Part shown: piece after piece, positions 11,782 through 24,128 of the stretch
Layout of the letters: each line of letters starts with the position of its first letter
Numbering within the stretch: the first letter of the stretch is position 1
Assembly: GCA_964036155.1 (NCBI GenBank)
Contig: OZ038422.1
Coordinates: 51,235,201-51,299,200, forward strand
Length of the DNA stretch: 64,000 nucleotides
Reading direction: 5' to 3'
From: Diploscapter coronatus
Taxonomy: Eukaryota > Nematoda > Chromadorea > Rhabditida > Rhabditidae
The notes under the pieces: generated by a model
Told to the model about the DNA's origin: nothing
The model's input: only the letters and a program-made list of their open reading frames with translations
The model's database searches: none
Position numbers and translations under genes: made by a program

Positions 11782-12952
11782 TGCCTCTTTGCATTCACAC
11801 CGCTAATGCAGACTGGGTCTTCTCCTTTCCACTCACACCAAACACCGGTTGCACCAAAATTTCTGCGCCAATATTATTAGCGATGAAATTCCGAGAAGCT
11901 AGCCTGAAATTGTAATATCTGAATACGTTTCCATTAGTCGGGTACTTTTCTAATGTATATATGGTAGGAAAAGGTAGAAATGATTCTGGAAAAGTCTAAT
12001 GAGCTGATGAAAATAGTAATACTTTTGTGTACTTTTCATAAATATAAGAAAGACACATACATTTCATTTGGGAAGAAGATACTCAAAATCTAATAATTTC
12101 GAGTACTTTGCTGTATTTTGAGGAAAACAGTTTAACTAATTGAAGAGAAAAGTACTCGTAATAAGAAATGAGGCTTCTTTACTGATGCATTATCAATTAT
12201 AGTATCATAAGATGGCGTACTTAGCGGCAGAGATGATGTTAATGAAATATGGCATAAAATAGAGATAATTTATATAAAATAAAAATATATCTTTAAAGTT
12301 AATCGAAATGGAACACGATAGAGTAAGATCAGTAGTACTTTTAAAACTTCACCTTTTTCAAGAGTAAAGGTCTAAATTTGGCGATGACCGTAAATCTTTG
12401 TCATTTCCGATTGAAAGTTAGTTTTTCGAACCGAATCAATCAAAAACTCAAATTGCGTGGGAAACTACTAAAGAAGTGTGACTATTTGCCAGTTTTTGGG
12501 TTCAATAACAATTAATAAATGGTAAACATCTTTTTGGCAGATAATATGTTGCAATATATTAGAAAAAAGATATTAATCTGGAACTAAATTAAAATCCCTG
12601 GAATATGGATGTTTACAAGAAACAGAACGTGAGCTGAAGCTGAAGTATCGATTAAGAAATGATGAATGCCTTTGCCGAGGTTCACTGATAAGGACTATCA
12701 GCGGATTGCCATGTATGGAAGAGGGGCTTTTCGTGTGGTGATAAGAAATCAACACATAAGAGCGAATTTTGTGACCACGTTGATATTAATTATGTTAAGA
12801 TCTTCAAGCCGTGAGTCAATTAAAAACAATCTTTCCAAAATGCATATAAAATTTCGTGAAAAATATATAGATCAATAGAAAATAATCATAGAACAAGTAA
12901 AGTTATTTGTTAAAATATGTTGGTTCAACGAGCCTGTGTGAATAGGGTTTAG

Positions 12953-13475
12953 TTAGAGACCACAGGCGACTTTTAAATGTCGCAAAATATCAAAAGCTAT
13001 ACTTTCTGAAAATGTGTATTTTTCAGATTCGATTTTTTTTAGTTTTCAAAACGGTTCATCCTACTCAAAATTACGGACATCTGAAGCGAGCGCGTTATGT
13101 TCCTCTTCCTTTACAATTTCTTCGTCGAATTATACTCTGGCTTTACAAGCGTTTTTGCGGGCTTTTATAAGTGTTTTTGAAAATATTGAATTTCGCTAGG
13201 AATAATTATTTTGCATGGCGTTTTTTTCTAGAAATATTCAAGAGCTGTTCAAAACTTCATAACGGTAGTATTTTAGCGCAGTTTTTACAACTAAAATTTC
13301 GTTGGATGAATCTATAATGAAAGTGTGTCTCAAAAAATGAAACATTTTTGGTTAATATCGCTCTTCATGAAAAATCTTTTTTTGATAAAATCTCTTTCAG
13401 CAGTTATACGTTAGCTTGACGACTTTTTGTCCCCTCTTTTCTGAGACAGAAGTGGGCGTGGTTTGTGGTCTCTAA
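12953..13475. mobile_element. MITE with TTAGAGACCACA terminal inverted repeats
   Basis: TTAGAGACCACA at 12953-12964 is matched by its perfect reverse complement TGTGGTCTCTAA at 13464-13475, giving a 523 bp element. The interior has no transposase-like ORF. Superfamily not assigned. Confidence 0.6.
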
Positions 13476-15157
13476 GTTTCATTTTTAAAATTACATATGA
13501 AATCTCTTAAAATCTAACCAATCATTAAGAATATCAAGAAAGAATCATGAAACCTTTCATATTCCAAAAAGAGTGACACAATATTGCTCTATCACAAGAC
13601 AATTAGCATAAGTAATATGTAGTTACTCAATTATAAACGAAGATAGTAAATAATCAAAGATATTTAAATAATATATGCGTAAAGTTCAGCGACTCTGTCT
13701 CATTTGGGAGATTTTTGCAACTGTCTAGACACCCTCTCCCAATCTGCCCTCTCTTTTCTTTCTCTTCCTCTCGGTATTGATGAATAGCCCTGCGGGTGTG
13801 CAGCTTCTAATATCTCTAATCAGTATTATTTCCTATTATCTATTATCTTTTCACTCTCTCCTACTTTGTCATTGCTCTTTAACTATTTGTCCATCTTTTT
13901 CTTATTGCATTCTTCATTATACTTTTCGTTCTAACGTGAATTTGCATAGTCTCTAAAGTTTTTCTCAGCCGTATGAGACATATTATTTGTCAAAATTCCA
14001 TAGCACAATTGGAGTAGAGTTCGTCAGCAAATGAGCTGGTATCATCTATCTCCGGCGAAAATAGATTAAAATCAAACTTCCTAGGAAAGTTGTAAAAATT
14101 GAGAGTTCAACGAACAAGAGACAAATGTCACGATTAGTCGTGAAACTAAAGTTATAACATCTTTTCTCATCCGGACCAAGAATACGTGATTTTGGACCTA
14201 TTTTCTGTTCTCTAATGTTCCAGAAACATCACACTGGAAAAATTTCAAGACAAAGTTGCTTATCTCATCGAGACAAATCATTTGATACCAAATTTAGGGT
14301 CTAGATGCTGTTTTTCCGAGATCAAGTCCGGACCGGTCAGGTTACAGTATTGTCACTACCGTGATCCGGGTCCGGATTCATGTTTCTCGTATCAAACAAT
14401 CCTTATATATAAAAAAAAAACTAGCTCATTTAGAGAACTACAAATTTTGCCAACCACCCCTAACCCGAGTCTTACACATAATGTGTCATAAAGTGAAACA
14501 AACAAATATGAAATAGAACTAAAATAAGAGAAGAAAAGAAAAGGCATTTGGAATTTCAAATCAATACATTATGATTTACAACATTAGAGGTCATGGGAAA
14601 CTCGTATACATTTGATTTTTTAAAATAATATGTCGGTAGAGTAAACGTTAAATATGTAGGGCCTTAATATAGTCAGAAACTTTTCCAAAGATCTACTACT
14701 AATCACTATAGTAACAGATTGTTCTGAAGTTTAACAAAGAACCCTAACTAAAAACTAAAAATTCGATATTTCATATCAACTTAAAAAATTTTCCTTGACA
14801 GTCATACTAGCTAAAAATAATTTAGGCATAAAACACTAAATATGGCCCGAATTATAAAATTTCTAGCTGATAGCAAATTATTCTGCTAATGTTCACCGGA
14901 AATGGTCTTATCATTCGAAATGACGTGTGCGCTATATCATTCTTGATTTTATTTGCTATTCTAAACTATAGAACGGTCTTATATTTATTCAAACAGTGTA
15001 AGTCTATTTGAAATTAGATTAAGCGTCCAAGTGTTATGAGTCACCATTTTTCTTATCATCTGTTCGCGTTCTAGTCTACTCAATGAACCGATAGATAGGC
15101 GCCTTACTCGCTGGTTTTTTTTTTCTATCTTTAATTCTGTGAGATTTTGAGATACCC

Positions 15158-15531
15158 GGGCCCGTACTAAAGTCTATTCGGTTGACCTCAGCCCAACTGT
15201 CTGGAGTCTCTTCAGTAATTTCGCTCTTTCTCGCCTCAATTTAAAAATTCGATTGGGCTCATTTTAATCTAACTGTTCGATCGAATGATATAGCATGAAA
15301 AATTGAGAGAGCACCTCAGCCGAAAGTTGAGGGGCAGTTTTGTCTCCCAAAGTTCGGCTGAGGTGCTCTTTCGATTTAATACACTACGTCGTTCAGCTCA
15401 ACCCAATCTAACAGTTAGACCGAGCTCAGTCCAACCGAACTTTCAAATTGGAGCTAGAAATAGAGCGAGATTTCTGAAGTGACTCCAGACAGTTGGGTTG
15501 AGATCAATTGAGTAGACTTTAGTACGGCCCC
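15158..15531. mobile_element. foldback element A (GGGCCCGTACTAAAGT family)
   Basis: The left arm begins GGGCCCGTACTAAAGTCTA and runs through tcagcccaactgtctggagt. The right arm is its imperfect reverse complement over roughly 80 bp or more. A second perfect inverted repeat (GAGCACCTCAGCCGAA / TTCGGCTGAGGTGCTC) is nested in the centre. No coding capacity. The termini match element B at 23950-24128, so this is one family with different interiors. Confidence 0.75.
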
Positions 15532-15595
15532 AGTACGATTTTTAATAGAAATTTAAAATTTAAATTTAGATGTTATTCAAACAAATGTTTGAAGC

Positions 15596-18500
15596 ATGAA
15601 GGCATTATTTCTCTCAATATTGCTTCTATTTTGTGCAATATTAGCGATTGGAGCTAAAAAGAAGAAATTAGATCAAAGTGGAGCATCGAAAGACGACCAA
15701 ATTCAAAAGCAAAATGGATTTTCGATCAGGAATGAGACGTTTCAAATCGGTCAAGAATCGGAATTCACGATTTTCGGAGGAGAAATGATCATACTGCATT
15801 TGAATTTAACCAAACAGGACGTGGTAAGTCTTAAATAATTAAAAATTTTATTTTAGTAAGTTTTAGGTCAATGAAATTATAAATTTAAACAAAAGAAAGT
15901 TTATTTTCAGTTAGACCTACACCGTATCATCGTTCAAATCACGAATATTCCTATCTCAGAAAATTCGGAGGTAGAATGTTTGACGGTCTGGGCCAGCAAT
16001 ACTAGAAGCAGCGTTACGATCAATCTACCAACTCTTGAAAAGTATGATTTCATTTTTTTATTTTTAATTATTCTAAGTTTAGTGAAAAACTGGTTTATTC
16101 TACTGGGCGTCTTTTGCAGCCAATCCACAAAGACGATGTTAGAAAGGATCGGAATCAGATTCTGACGATAATAATAAGGAGCAGAATTGAATCTCCGATA
16201 GGTTTCACGATTCAGATCAAGACCTATGACAGGGGACAGTATCTTGTTCCGTAAGAATTCGTTTTTTTTTTTAGTATTTTGTATTAGGACTGACATTTGC
16301 TGAAGAATTAATAGTTTAATAAAATTTCGTTAAATCAGACAATTTCCTTGAAAAATATCAGCTAATATATTTTTCTTGCAAAAATATCGATGATAGTTCG
16401 GAGAATTTAAACAGAAAGTCAAATGACCTGTTTCTTTCAGCTTCGTCAAATTTATTGAAACATACTAGCTTAAATATTTTTCGACATAAGAATATTATGA
16501 TAAGCGTCGCAGTTTAAGGCAAAACCAAATTTGAATTATTCGACAAACCATCCCTTTTTCTCTCGAAACCTATCTACCGATTTTAAAATTTCAGGTGGAA
16601 TTTTCGAGACGAATTTTCCCTGCCTCATCAACACATTGAACGTCTGGAACCGTTAGCCTATCGTATTCCTACTTCAGGTATTGCTCTTTTCAAATATATT
16701 GAATGTCTGCAACGCAGCAGATTTTAGTGGACGTGGCTTTTCTTATCTTTTCCAAAAGGGAGAAATAGGTTCCGGCCATTTAATTCTGCATTCATTGAAA
16801 ATGTTTGACGCTTCAGGAATTCCAAGTCTCTACATCAAGTTGCTGAGCGAAGATGATATTTGCTCTTTGGTTATCATCAGCAATTATACTGTAAGAATTT
16901 ATTTTAATTAAAAAACCCACACACATACACACACACACACATAATTTTCAAGGATGACATCTATGAAAATGGGGGATACGACTCGATTAACCCAAAAATC
17001 CGGAAAATGACGTTTCTTCATCGATTCGATTTGGTCATCAGGAAGGAAGATGTAGGAAAAATACACCAAAAATTATTTTATTTTAATATTTCTTAGCTCC
17101 CCGATCCTATTTTACTGTACATTTTTATTCTACCTGATGATAGTCAATGTCACGATAAAGTTCTGGATGGTAAAACTTAAACAAATTTTTAAAATAATTT
17201 TCTAAAAATTCAGCTAAAGCTCCCAGAAAGAAACGGGTTAACGTGAGTTTCGACGCTCAGTTTGAGTCTTCTTATATTTTACCTATCTCTTTAACAGCGT
17301 TAGTTTTCTCGCTGCCTATCGTATTCGTGGTTGGGCACTTCCTATATATGTAAGCCTTAGACCTATTATTTAAATTCAAGATAAAAAAATATCTTTAAGA
17401 TTGATAACATCGAAGAGAACTCCCCACGAACTACCTGCATTATCAACAAATCTGGATTCTTCCCTACGGTCGTCTTCTGACAACCAAAATAACGATATGG
17501 AAATGACAAATCTACCTGGAGACGATAATTCGATAGGCCTTAACCAAAACGGTACCATAGTTAGCCCACCAGGTACCAAAATTCAATGGTTTTTTTTTTT
17601 AATTCATGATTTAGAAGTCATAGAGAATCAGGAAAACGAGAAGCATTGGAAAAATACCGATTATCAATTTTTGCATTTTCTATTACCGGTACTTATTCAA
17701 GGGGGATTGCAATATTATGAGGTGACTTATAAAATTATATCTTGAGCTCATACAATATTCATTTTGAAAAAATATATGTCGTCTTCTTTCGAATTGAGGG
17801 GTACTCTCTAATAATATTAGGGCATCCCAAAGGGAATTCGAAAGTAGAAGGGCGTTCCTCTTATTAGTGGAAATATAGTAAATTAAAAAGCACCTATTTT
17901 AGTGGAGTATTTCAAACAATTCTGACGAATTATGCTTCCATAACTATGCCTGCGCCAGGGAATGGAAGGGATTTCGCTCGTTCAACCACATGATCAGCAA
18001 TATCGGATACGCCATCAACTCGATGATATACCTGGCATTCATATATTTGAGGAAGCAAAGGTTTTATGTATGTTTAAAAACTTATTTTGAGTTATTTCGC
18101 AAAATTCCAACTGGTATAGCGTTTATATTATTGCAGATGATATATAATTTAAAGATAGGTCCCAAACTATTCTGATTTATTTTATAAAGTATCAATTGAT
18201 AAGTCGCTCGTACATCTATGAATGTTATTTAAATCTAGGCTTAAAATATCATATGACTTGTTTTATAAAATATTTCAATTGATAGGGTATTGGGTTTCTA
18301 TTCTGTAACAATTCAAAATTCAATAATAAAAATCTTCAGAATAACCTCGGAGTCTATCATAACCACCCCATCGAGATTAGCCTATCCTTAGCCATGCTTT
18401 GTCAATCGATCGGCAGCTTCATCTATCATATATGTCCTAATAAATACGCTTATAATTTCGGTAATATGAATTTTTTAGTATGTTTTTTTTTTCTATATTT

Positions 18501-19340
18501 GAATATTTAGACACTCCATTCATGCAAACTATCTGCGTCCTGGCAATTTTAAAGCTTTATGGAAATCGACATGGGCCTGTTTCCCAAAGAACCTGCCATA
18601 TTTCAATAGCGATTATTATGGCTTTAAACGTATTAATTGGGGTAATTAAATTGGCTAATTATCCAATTAGCTTCCAATTTTAGGCATCTAGTTTGATATT
18701 TTTATCGAAATTCTGGTATATTTTTGTCCTGGTACCTATCATAATGGCGTTAGTTTATTACAAGTATTTGGTGAAGATAAAGAAAATTTCGAGAGGTATG
18801 GTTTTTTAATAACTTATCATAGATAGATAATTTCAGACATAACTATAATGACTGTTTTCAATTTTATACTGATTATTCTACTTACCATATTCTTGCATGC
18901 AAACCAAACCGTCACTATAATTTGTATCATAAATACCTCTATTTACCTAATCTATTACTTCACAAATAAGGTATCTACTAATATTGTTTTATAAAAAGTG
19001 AACATTTTCAGAAGCTTCACAATGAAAAGCTGCCTAAATTAGCTATTCTTTCTACTATTTTAGCGTTAATTTTATGGTCTGTAGCATTACGATTCTTCAT
19101 ATTTGACGTTACGGATTGGAGGGTAAGTTTGGACCTAAAAAAATTAATAAAAATCCAACTTAGCTCACTCCGGCTCAATCTCGGTCTTTGAATTCGCCCT
19201 GTATTTTGCTGGATTTCTACGATTCTCATGATTTGTGGCATTTAAGTTCATCGCTTGCTTTATTATTCTCATTAGTAGCTATATCGAGCGTAGATGATGG
19301 GTTAGTGCATCAGGATAGGAAACTGCTACATGTATTCTAG
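15596..19340 (+). CDS. SID-1 / SIDT (CHUP) family multipass membrane protein
   Basis: Member of the SID-1 family, known for dsRNA uptake (SID-1) and cholesterol or nucleic-acid transport (CHUP-1, SIDT1/2). The ATG at 15596 gives a signal peptide (MKALFLSILLLFCAILAIGA), followed by a large beta-rich ectodomain spread over many exons. TM1 lies near 17280-17350 and is followed by a Ser/Asn-rich cytosolic loop. The membrane core carries family hallmarks: LCFHNYAC, FNHMISNIGYAINSMIYL, SIGSFIYHICPN, FDTPFM, LKLYGNRH and, near the C-terminus, LTPAQSRSLNSPCILLDFYD then SHDLWHLSSSLALL. The Ser, Asp and three His positions that form the putative metal-hydrolase (CREST) site in SIDT proteins appear present. 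The stop is TAG 19338-19340. Which paralog it is (sid-1, chup-1 or another) cannot be decided here. Confidence 0.85.
16918..16941. repeat. (CA)n microsatellite
   Basis: Short CA dinucleotide run with one interruption inside an intron of the SID-1-like gene. Confidence 0.8.
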
Positions 19341-19670
19341 TCAATTCTTTATTGTCATACCTCTTTGCTATTATGCGAAATACTTATTGAATATATCAAT
19401 CTTTCAATATTGTACATTCATGAAATGTAGCCGGTAATTTGATTTTGTGCATACATTGTTAAAACGTGTCGTTTTTTTTTTTTTAATAAAATAGCTTTCA
19501 ATTTTAAATATGTATTAATTTGATTTACACAATAATTGATAAGACTGTTTGTCGTCGGTCATTTTTTGATTTCACGAACTAGTTTTTTCTGAACTATTGG
19601 ATACTTTCACACACGAAGAAGAAACTTATTAACTTTAGGACTATTGCTCAAGGGATAAAGATTACCAATC

Positions 19671-20142
19671 TGAATTATTATGCTTTTATACGTCTGGACT
19701 AAGTTTCTCCAGATGTCGACAAAATAATATATCGTTATTATGGTTAGTAAAACTTATGCATGAAAATAATTATTGTCAATATACATCTATAATCTATATT
19801 TTATGATAATATATACTCAAATTAATATGTACCTATGTTACTGTTTTTAACAGCAGTATCTCACAAATCGATCGTATTCTTGAATTCTACATGAGTTAAT
19901 CGATGTTTTTCAAACATTTCAAAGTTGTCGGAATATTTTTTATATAAAAAAAAGCACATAAATCGATGCATGTATAATATAAATGCCGGAATATTTGACA
20001 TAACACTGAAGCGCTTCATTTACATGTTGAAAATTCAACTATTATTGTGCTTGGTATTGATTTTCGCTATTTCGATTACGCTGATGAATGAACTCGTCAA
20101 AGCGGATGCGGATCGAAACATTATAGTATGTTATTTTATTGT
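19671..20142 (+). repeat. duplicated segment, copy A
   Basis: Nearly the same sequence recurs at 24129-24588, with only scattered differences. Similarity begins at tgaattatt and stops just inside intron 1 of the peptide gene (gtatgttattttatt), so this copy contains the promoter region and exon 1 but not exon 2. Confidence 0.85.
20024..20125 (+). pseudogene. exon-1-only copy of the four-Cys peptide gene
   Basis: Encodes the same signal/propeptide as the intact gene at 24472 (MLKIQLLLCLVLIFAISIT then LMNELVKADADRNII) and keeps the GTATGTT donor. The downstream sequence diverges at once, and no exon with the C-x5-C-x5-C pattern follows before 20.9 kb. It is a truncated duplicate unless an exon lies farther away. 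A TATA-like tatataaaa lies about 80 bp upstream. Confidence 0.7.
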
Positions 20143-22676
20143 TCACTGAATTTTAAATAAATAAATTAGCATAAACATGAAAATTCTAAGGAATGTGAGA
20201 ATTCAGAATTCTCGATTTCTAAATCGGAGAAATAATCTTGTACACAGGAAATAGGATCGATTGATACATATAAAGTGATAGCGACATGCAGAAAATGTAT
20301 ACACCGAAACATTTTTAGACACAAGACAAACCTAGCATTCAAGCCTTCTTAATAAATTCTTTATGCTCAATCTCAAAAATTCGATTTGGTCAGTTTGGCA
20401 TCGTTTCTTGCAAGAGTGCGACTTCGACCTTCAATTTTCCCCTGGATTACGTATTTCATCGAACCTAATATCTCAATTGCTTTCCGATGATTCAACAAAC
20501 TGGCAAATTGATTTTGGTTACATCTTGCTTAAAAACATTACTCCAATGCTGTTCAAAGTTTAGAATAAGACGTCCATTTCGAAGAGATACCACGTCCTTC
20601 CATTTTGCAAATTTCGCCAATTACGTCATTCTTTTGATTTTCCCTTGTCCATCCGTGTCATTTTGTGCGTTATATTGATTAAGGAGATGCATGATTTCGT
20701 AGATTCACAGACACATCTTTATACGGCATCTCGGAAATAGCATAACTTTATGGAAAAGACATAAATTTTTGTAAAATAAATCTATTGGTCTCGTTTTTAT
20801 CGATCCGGAATCCATGAAGAACTAATGCTGGACGACAACTTCGCGATGCCAGTCGTCCGTTGCCTCGAAATCTGCTGAAAATATATACTTATGCATTCTT
20901 CATTTTCAGAAACGAAATCTTGAACAGTTAATGATAATTGTATGCAGTCATATACAATCTATCAGGGTCGTGCGGAGTCCGACTCCGATTCTGAAAACTT
21001 CGAACTCCGACTCTGGAAATTAAAAATTTCACATTTCGCATATCTCTGTTCAGAACGGCGAAATACGCACCCTCGAAAAATGCATGATTTTAGTAGTTCA
21101 GGAGCCCTAATAGATTCTAAATTTTGGTGCAATGCGAGCATGCGAATTTCGCATCAGGCCTAATTGATGCATTATGACTTTTGAGAGTTAGTTCTGAAGA
21201 AGAAAAATCACAATTCAACTTAGATTCGTGCTTTTTCCGAATAATTTAGAAAAAAAAAAACGCTTGCGTTTTAGTAATGCTTGCGCTTTCATTTTGACAA
21301 TTGCCTTAGTAATGCGCGAACTTTAGTAATTGCCCTTTTCGAGATATAAAGGGTAACTTTTTTCGAAAGGGGTAATTTTTACAAAAGTTGCCCCTTTTCA
21401 TAATCTCAAAAGGGGTAATTTTCATAAAGGGACAAGAGGATAACGGGGTAATTAATATAAAGAGCCCATTTTTAGTTACAACACGATGCGAATTCCGCGT
21501 TTCCTAAATTCAACGAGAAGTGGGTTGGATCATTTTGTGACAAAATAGAGCTTACATCTGCAAAAAGCAGAAAACGTAAAATAATCACATTTTATTTACG
21601 AAATTTACGAGTATTTACTATTTTTCTAATTCACAAAGCATTCAAAACGCATTTTTACCAGCATTGGAATTGTATCATTTTAGTGTGCAGCTATTAGTAG
21701 AAATCTGATTAGCAGTTTTTATCATTACATTGCAAAGTGTCCTCGAATAGGCTGTGTACGTATCTAACTCAAGATTGATAACATTCACAATTTATCTGGT
21801 CAAAAGTTTTTATATAATAAAACGGTTCTACTTGGGTACGGAATCACAGACAACTTATACTGATGTGAAAATCGATGACCATTAGCAGCGATTACTAATT
21901 TTCAACGAGTAGATAAAATTTTTCTAGAAAAAGTCAATAACTATAATGCATTTCTGGTCATAGAAAAATATAACTTACGAAAAAATAGAAAAAAAAAAAA
22001 AAAACGCCCGCTCTCCCAACAATCCATTTCTCTTGCAATCTGCTCTAATCGAAGTTGAGATCGGAAAGTATGAAATTTTACCCTTAGAACTAGATAACAA
22101 ATGGAGTCTTGCAAGTTTTAGGAATTGAACTTAGGTTCATAAAATGAAAATTGAAAATGAATGCATGATTGGTGGATTATTGAAAAAAAATAGAATTACA
22201 GTGGAATTTTTATCGCTCAAAACAGTCTAGTGCTTTCCCTACTCCAAATTATATTCTTGAGCGGTGTTCTCCGACTCGAAGGATAAGTTTCAGAATATCG
22301 ACGATTGCTCTTTATAAATTTTGGCGTAAAATTGCCCTCATCTATCCTTATTCTTTCAATTGCAATACAGGAAATGTTGCCCAAATTTTCGTCAACCTTT
22401 AGTCTCTTTTGTCGGTTTCATATAAGAAGCCGGCCTCTCCGTTCTATCCCTTCACGCATGATCTTCTGTCGACCATCAGATGTTTTTATTGCTAAATTAT
22501 CGCTGTCCAGGAGAGATATGCCTTCGCTAGAAAGGGAGAGAAATCTGTCGTCGAGCAGCCGAGATACGAATATACTGGTATGAATCACAAGCGATAGTCG
22601 AGTCGTGGTTCAAGTTAGCAGTCCTCACTCATTTTGCCGATACAGCTATGCCTTTTTCGCATTATAATAATCTCCC

Positions 22677-22751
22677 TCGCCTTGTTCCCACATTTGTGGG
22701 GTCGGCGACCCTCAAAAGTTCATGATGAGACAGACGGCTCATCCTAGCCGT
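22677..22751. other. GC-rich block able to form nested hairpins
   Basis: Within AT-rich surroundings, TCGCC (22677-22681) can pair with GGCGA (22704-22708) around an inner perfect CCCACA-TT-TGTGGG hairpin. A second hairpin, ACGGCT/AGCCGT with a six-base loop, follows at 22734-22751. No ORF fits. It could be a structured RNA or part of an old repeat; I cannot assign a family. Confidence 0.35.
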
Positions 22752-23008
22752 GCAGGACCAGTGGCCCGTCCCGCGAACATACGATTGTTGTGTGCAACCG
22801 CCGAGGGATTTGAGGCAAATTTTCCGTGATTTTACCCACTATCAACATTTGTGAGCTTCCCTTGATTTGGATCAGAGCAGGAATCAATCTTGTGACCCTC
22901 CATCTGGGCGTGACACACAACCACTACACCGGAACCGTTCCACTTATTGATTCTGCCAATGATAAATCGAAAATGGTAATAGACAGGTTCTCGAATTACA
23001 GTTTTCAC

Positions 23009-23016
23009 TATAAAAG
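23009..23016 (+). promoter_or_regulatory. TATA box of the secreted four-Cys protein gene
   Basis: TATAAAAG, 59 bases before the ATG at 23075; a well-placed core promoter element. Confidence 0.55.
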
Positions 23017-23074
23017 GGTCTATCTTCTATCTTCTCTCATCAAGATTCGAATATCTTCGATAAACAATCTCGAT

Positions 23075-23706
23075 ATGTCTCGAACTCTTTTGCTGATTTG
23101 TCTTATTTCACTATCTATTGGTTATCTAGTCGAATGTAAACCCAAATCCAGTGAATCCAGTGAATCCAACGAATCCGGTGTAAGCTTATTTCAATTGCAA
23201 AGTCATAGTGTGAAATATTTACATAGTAAGACGAAAAATCTATAGTCATAAATGAATGGTAGCTTCGTCTACCTTGAATGAGCAAATTCAATGCGATTTA
23301 TTAACACTTTCTTTCACTATCGATACTTCATTCTATCCGTCTTATGTGATCCTATCACTTTTCATATCGATATCATAATTAGAATCCTTCACAGCTAATC
23401 AGTTTTAAGTATATAACGCATAGCTTGGCCAAAAGAAATTTCTGACTAAATTTCTTGATTTAGGAAGGTGATAAATTTGGTTCTAACATAATCAAAGCTC
23501 TGAATGACTGCGGTCTCCAGTTTTACCCAAAACTAGCTGCGGAAATGAAGAGATGCAAGGAACACAAAAAGCACAACGACGTGGTCCATTGCATGTTGAC
23601 TGCCCTGTACAATGAAGACAATGCGACGAATAACGTAAATGTGAAGGCTCTGAACGAATGCATCTCGAGACTCGCTCCAGGATACAGCAGACCTGCGATA
23701 CCTTAG
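23075..23706 (+). CDS. small secreted protein with four cysteines, unknown family
   Basis: Two exons, 23075-23179 and 23464-23706, joined in phase 0 through a GTAAGC donor and a TTTAG acceptor. Exon 1 encodes a signal peptide (MSRTLLLICLISLSIGYLVE, then C) and a Ser/Glu-rich SSESSESNESG linker. Exon 2 encodes about 80 residues rich in Lys, His and Asn, with four cysteines (LNDCG, MKRCKEH, VVHCML, LNECIS) spaced C-x14-C-x11-C-x23-C in helix-prone sequence. It ends PAIP. It differs in cysteine spacing from the short peptides on either side. Function is unknown; no match recalled. Confidence 0.75.
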
Positions 23707-24128
23707 GAACTTTAGACCATATAGCATCAATTAACCGCGTAATCCTTTCATACTCTCTCTGGTTTATTTTTCTATAATTGTGCGGAAGCACATTTGTTTT
23801 GTTGTGTGGGGGCACACGCCCATTTTTTCTGCTTTCTCTGGGTTTTTCTCTCGCTGGGTTGGCTTTTCTTTATAAAAAATAAAGTATCTTCATATGCAAA
23901 TAAAAAGTGCCTAGAATGTAATAATATAACTATCAGATTCCAAATATAAGGGCCCGTACTAAAGTCCCTCACCTCAACTGAACCTCGCGTGAACTAGGGA
24001 GCATGAAGAAACGAAAGATAAAAGTGGAGAAGTTCATGCGAGCTGAGCTGTCGCGAACTAGAGAGTGAAAATAGGCGAGAAGAGTTCACGCGAGGTTCAG
24101 TTGAGGTGAGGGACTTTAATACGGGCTC
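23707..24128. other. spacer with foldback element
   Basis: Contains foldback element B at its distal end. Nothing else was recognised. Confidence 0.5.
23950..24128. mobile_element. foldback element B (GGGCCCGTACTAAAGT family)
   Basis: A 179 bp near-palindrome. The left arm GGGCCCGTACTAAAGTCCCT continues through tcaactgaacctcgcgtgaact. The right arm, reverse-complemented, reads GAGCCCGTATTAAAGTCCCT and then the same series. The outer 16 or so bases match element A (15158-15531), but the interior palindromes differ. Duplicated segment copy B begins at the very next base. Confidence 0.8.

Larger units (their letters stand above)
11782..15595. other. 3.8 kb gene-free region between divergent genes
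   Basis: Holds the promoters of the minus-strand MLK gene and the plus-strand SID-1-like gene. Two inverted-repeat elements (12953-13475 and 15158-15531) are listed separately. A pyrimidine-rich tract runs at about 13735-13870. The short ORFs here have no domain signature and are not called. Confidence 0.6.
19341..23008. other. mostly gene-free accessory stretch
   Basis: Apart from the exon-1 fossil (20024-20125) and the structured block at 22677-22751, no gene was recognised. 21340-21450 contains several degenerate copies of a GGGGTAATTTT word and its complement. 20965-21020 is rich in repeats of CGACTC. ORFs at 20363-20678 and 22305-22583 lack domain signatures. Confidence 0.5.
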
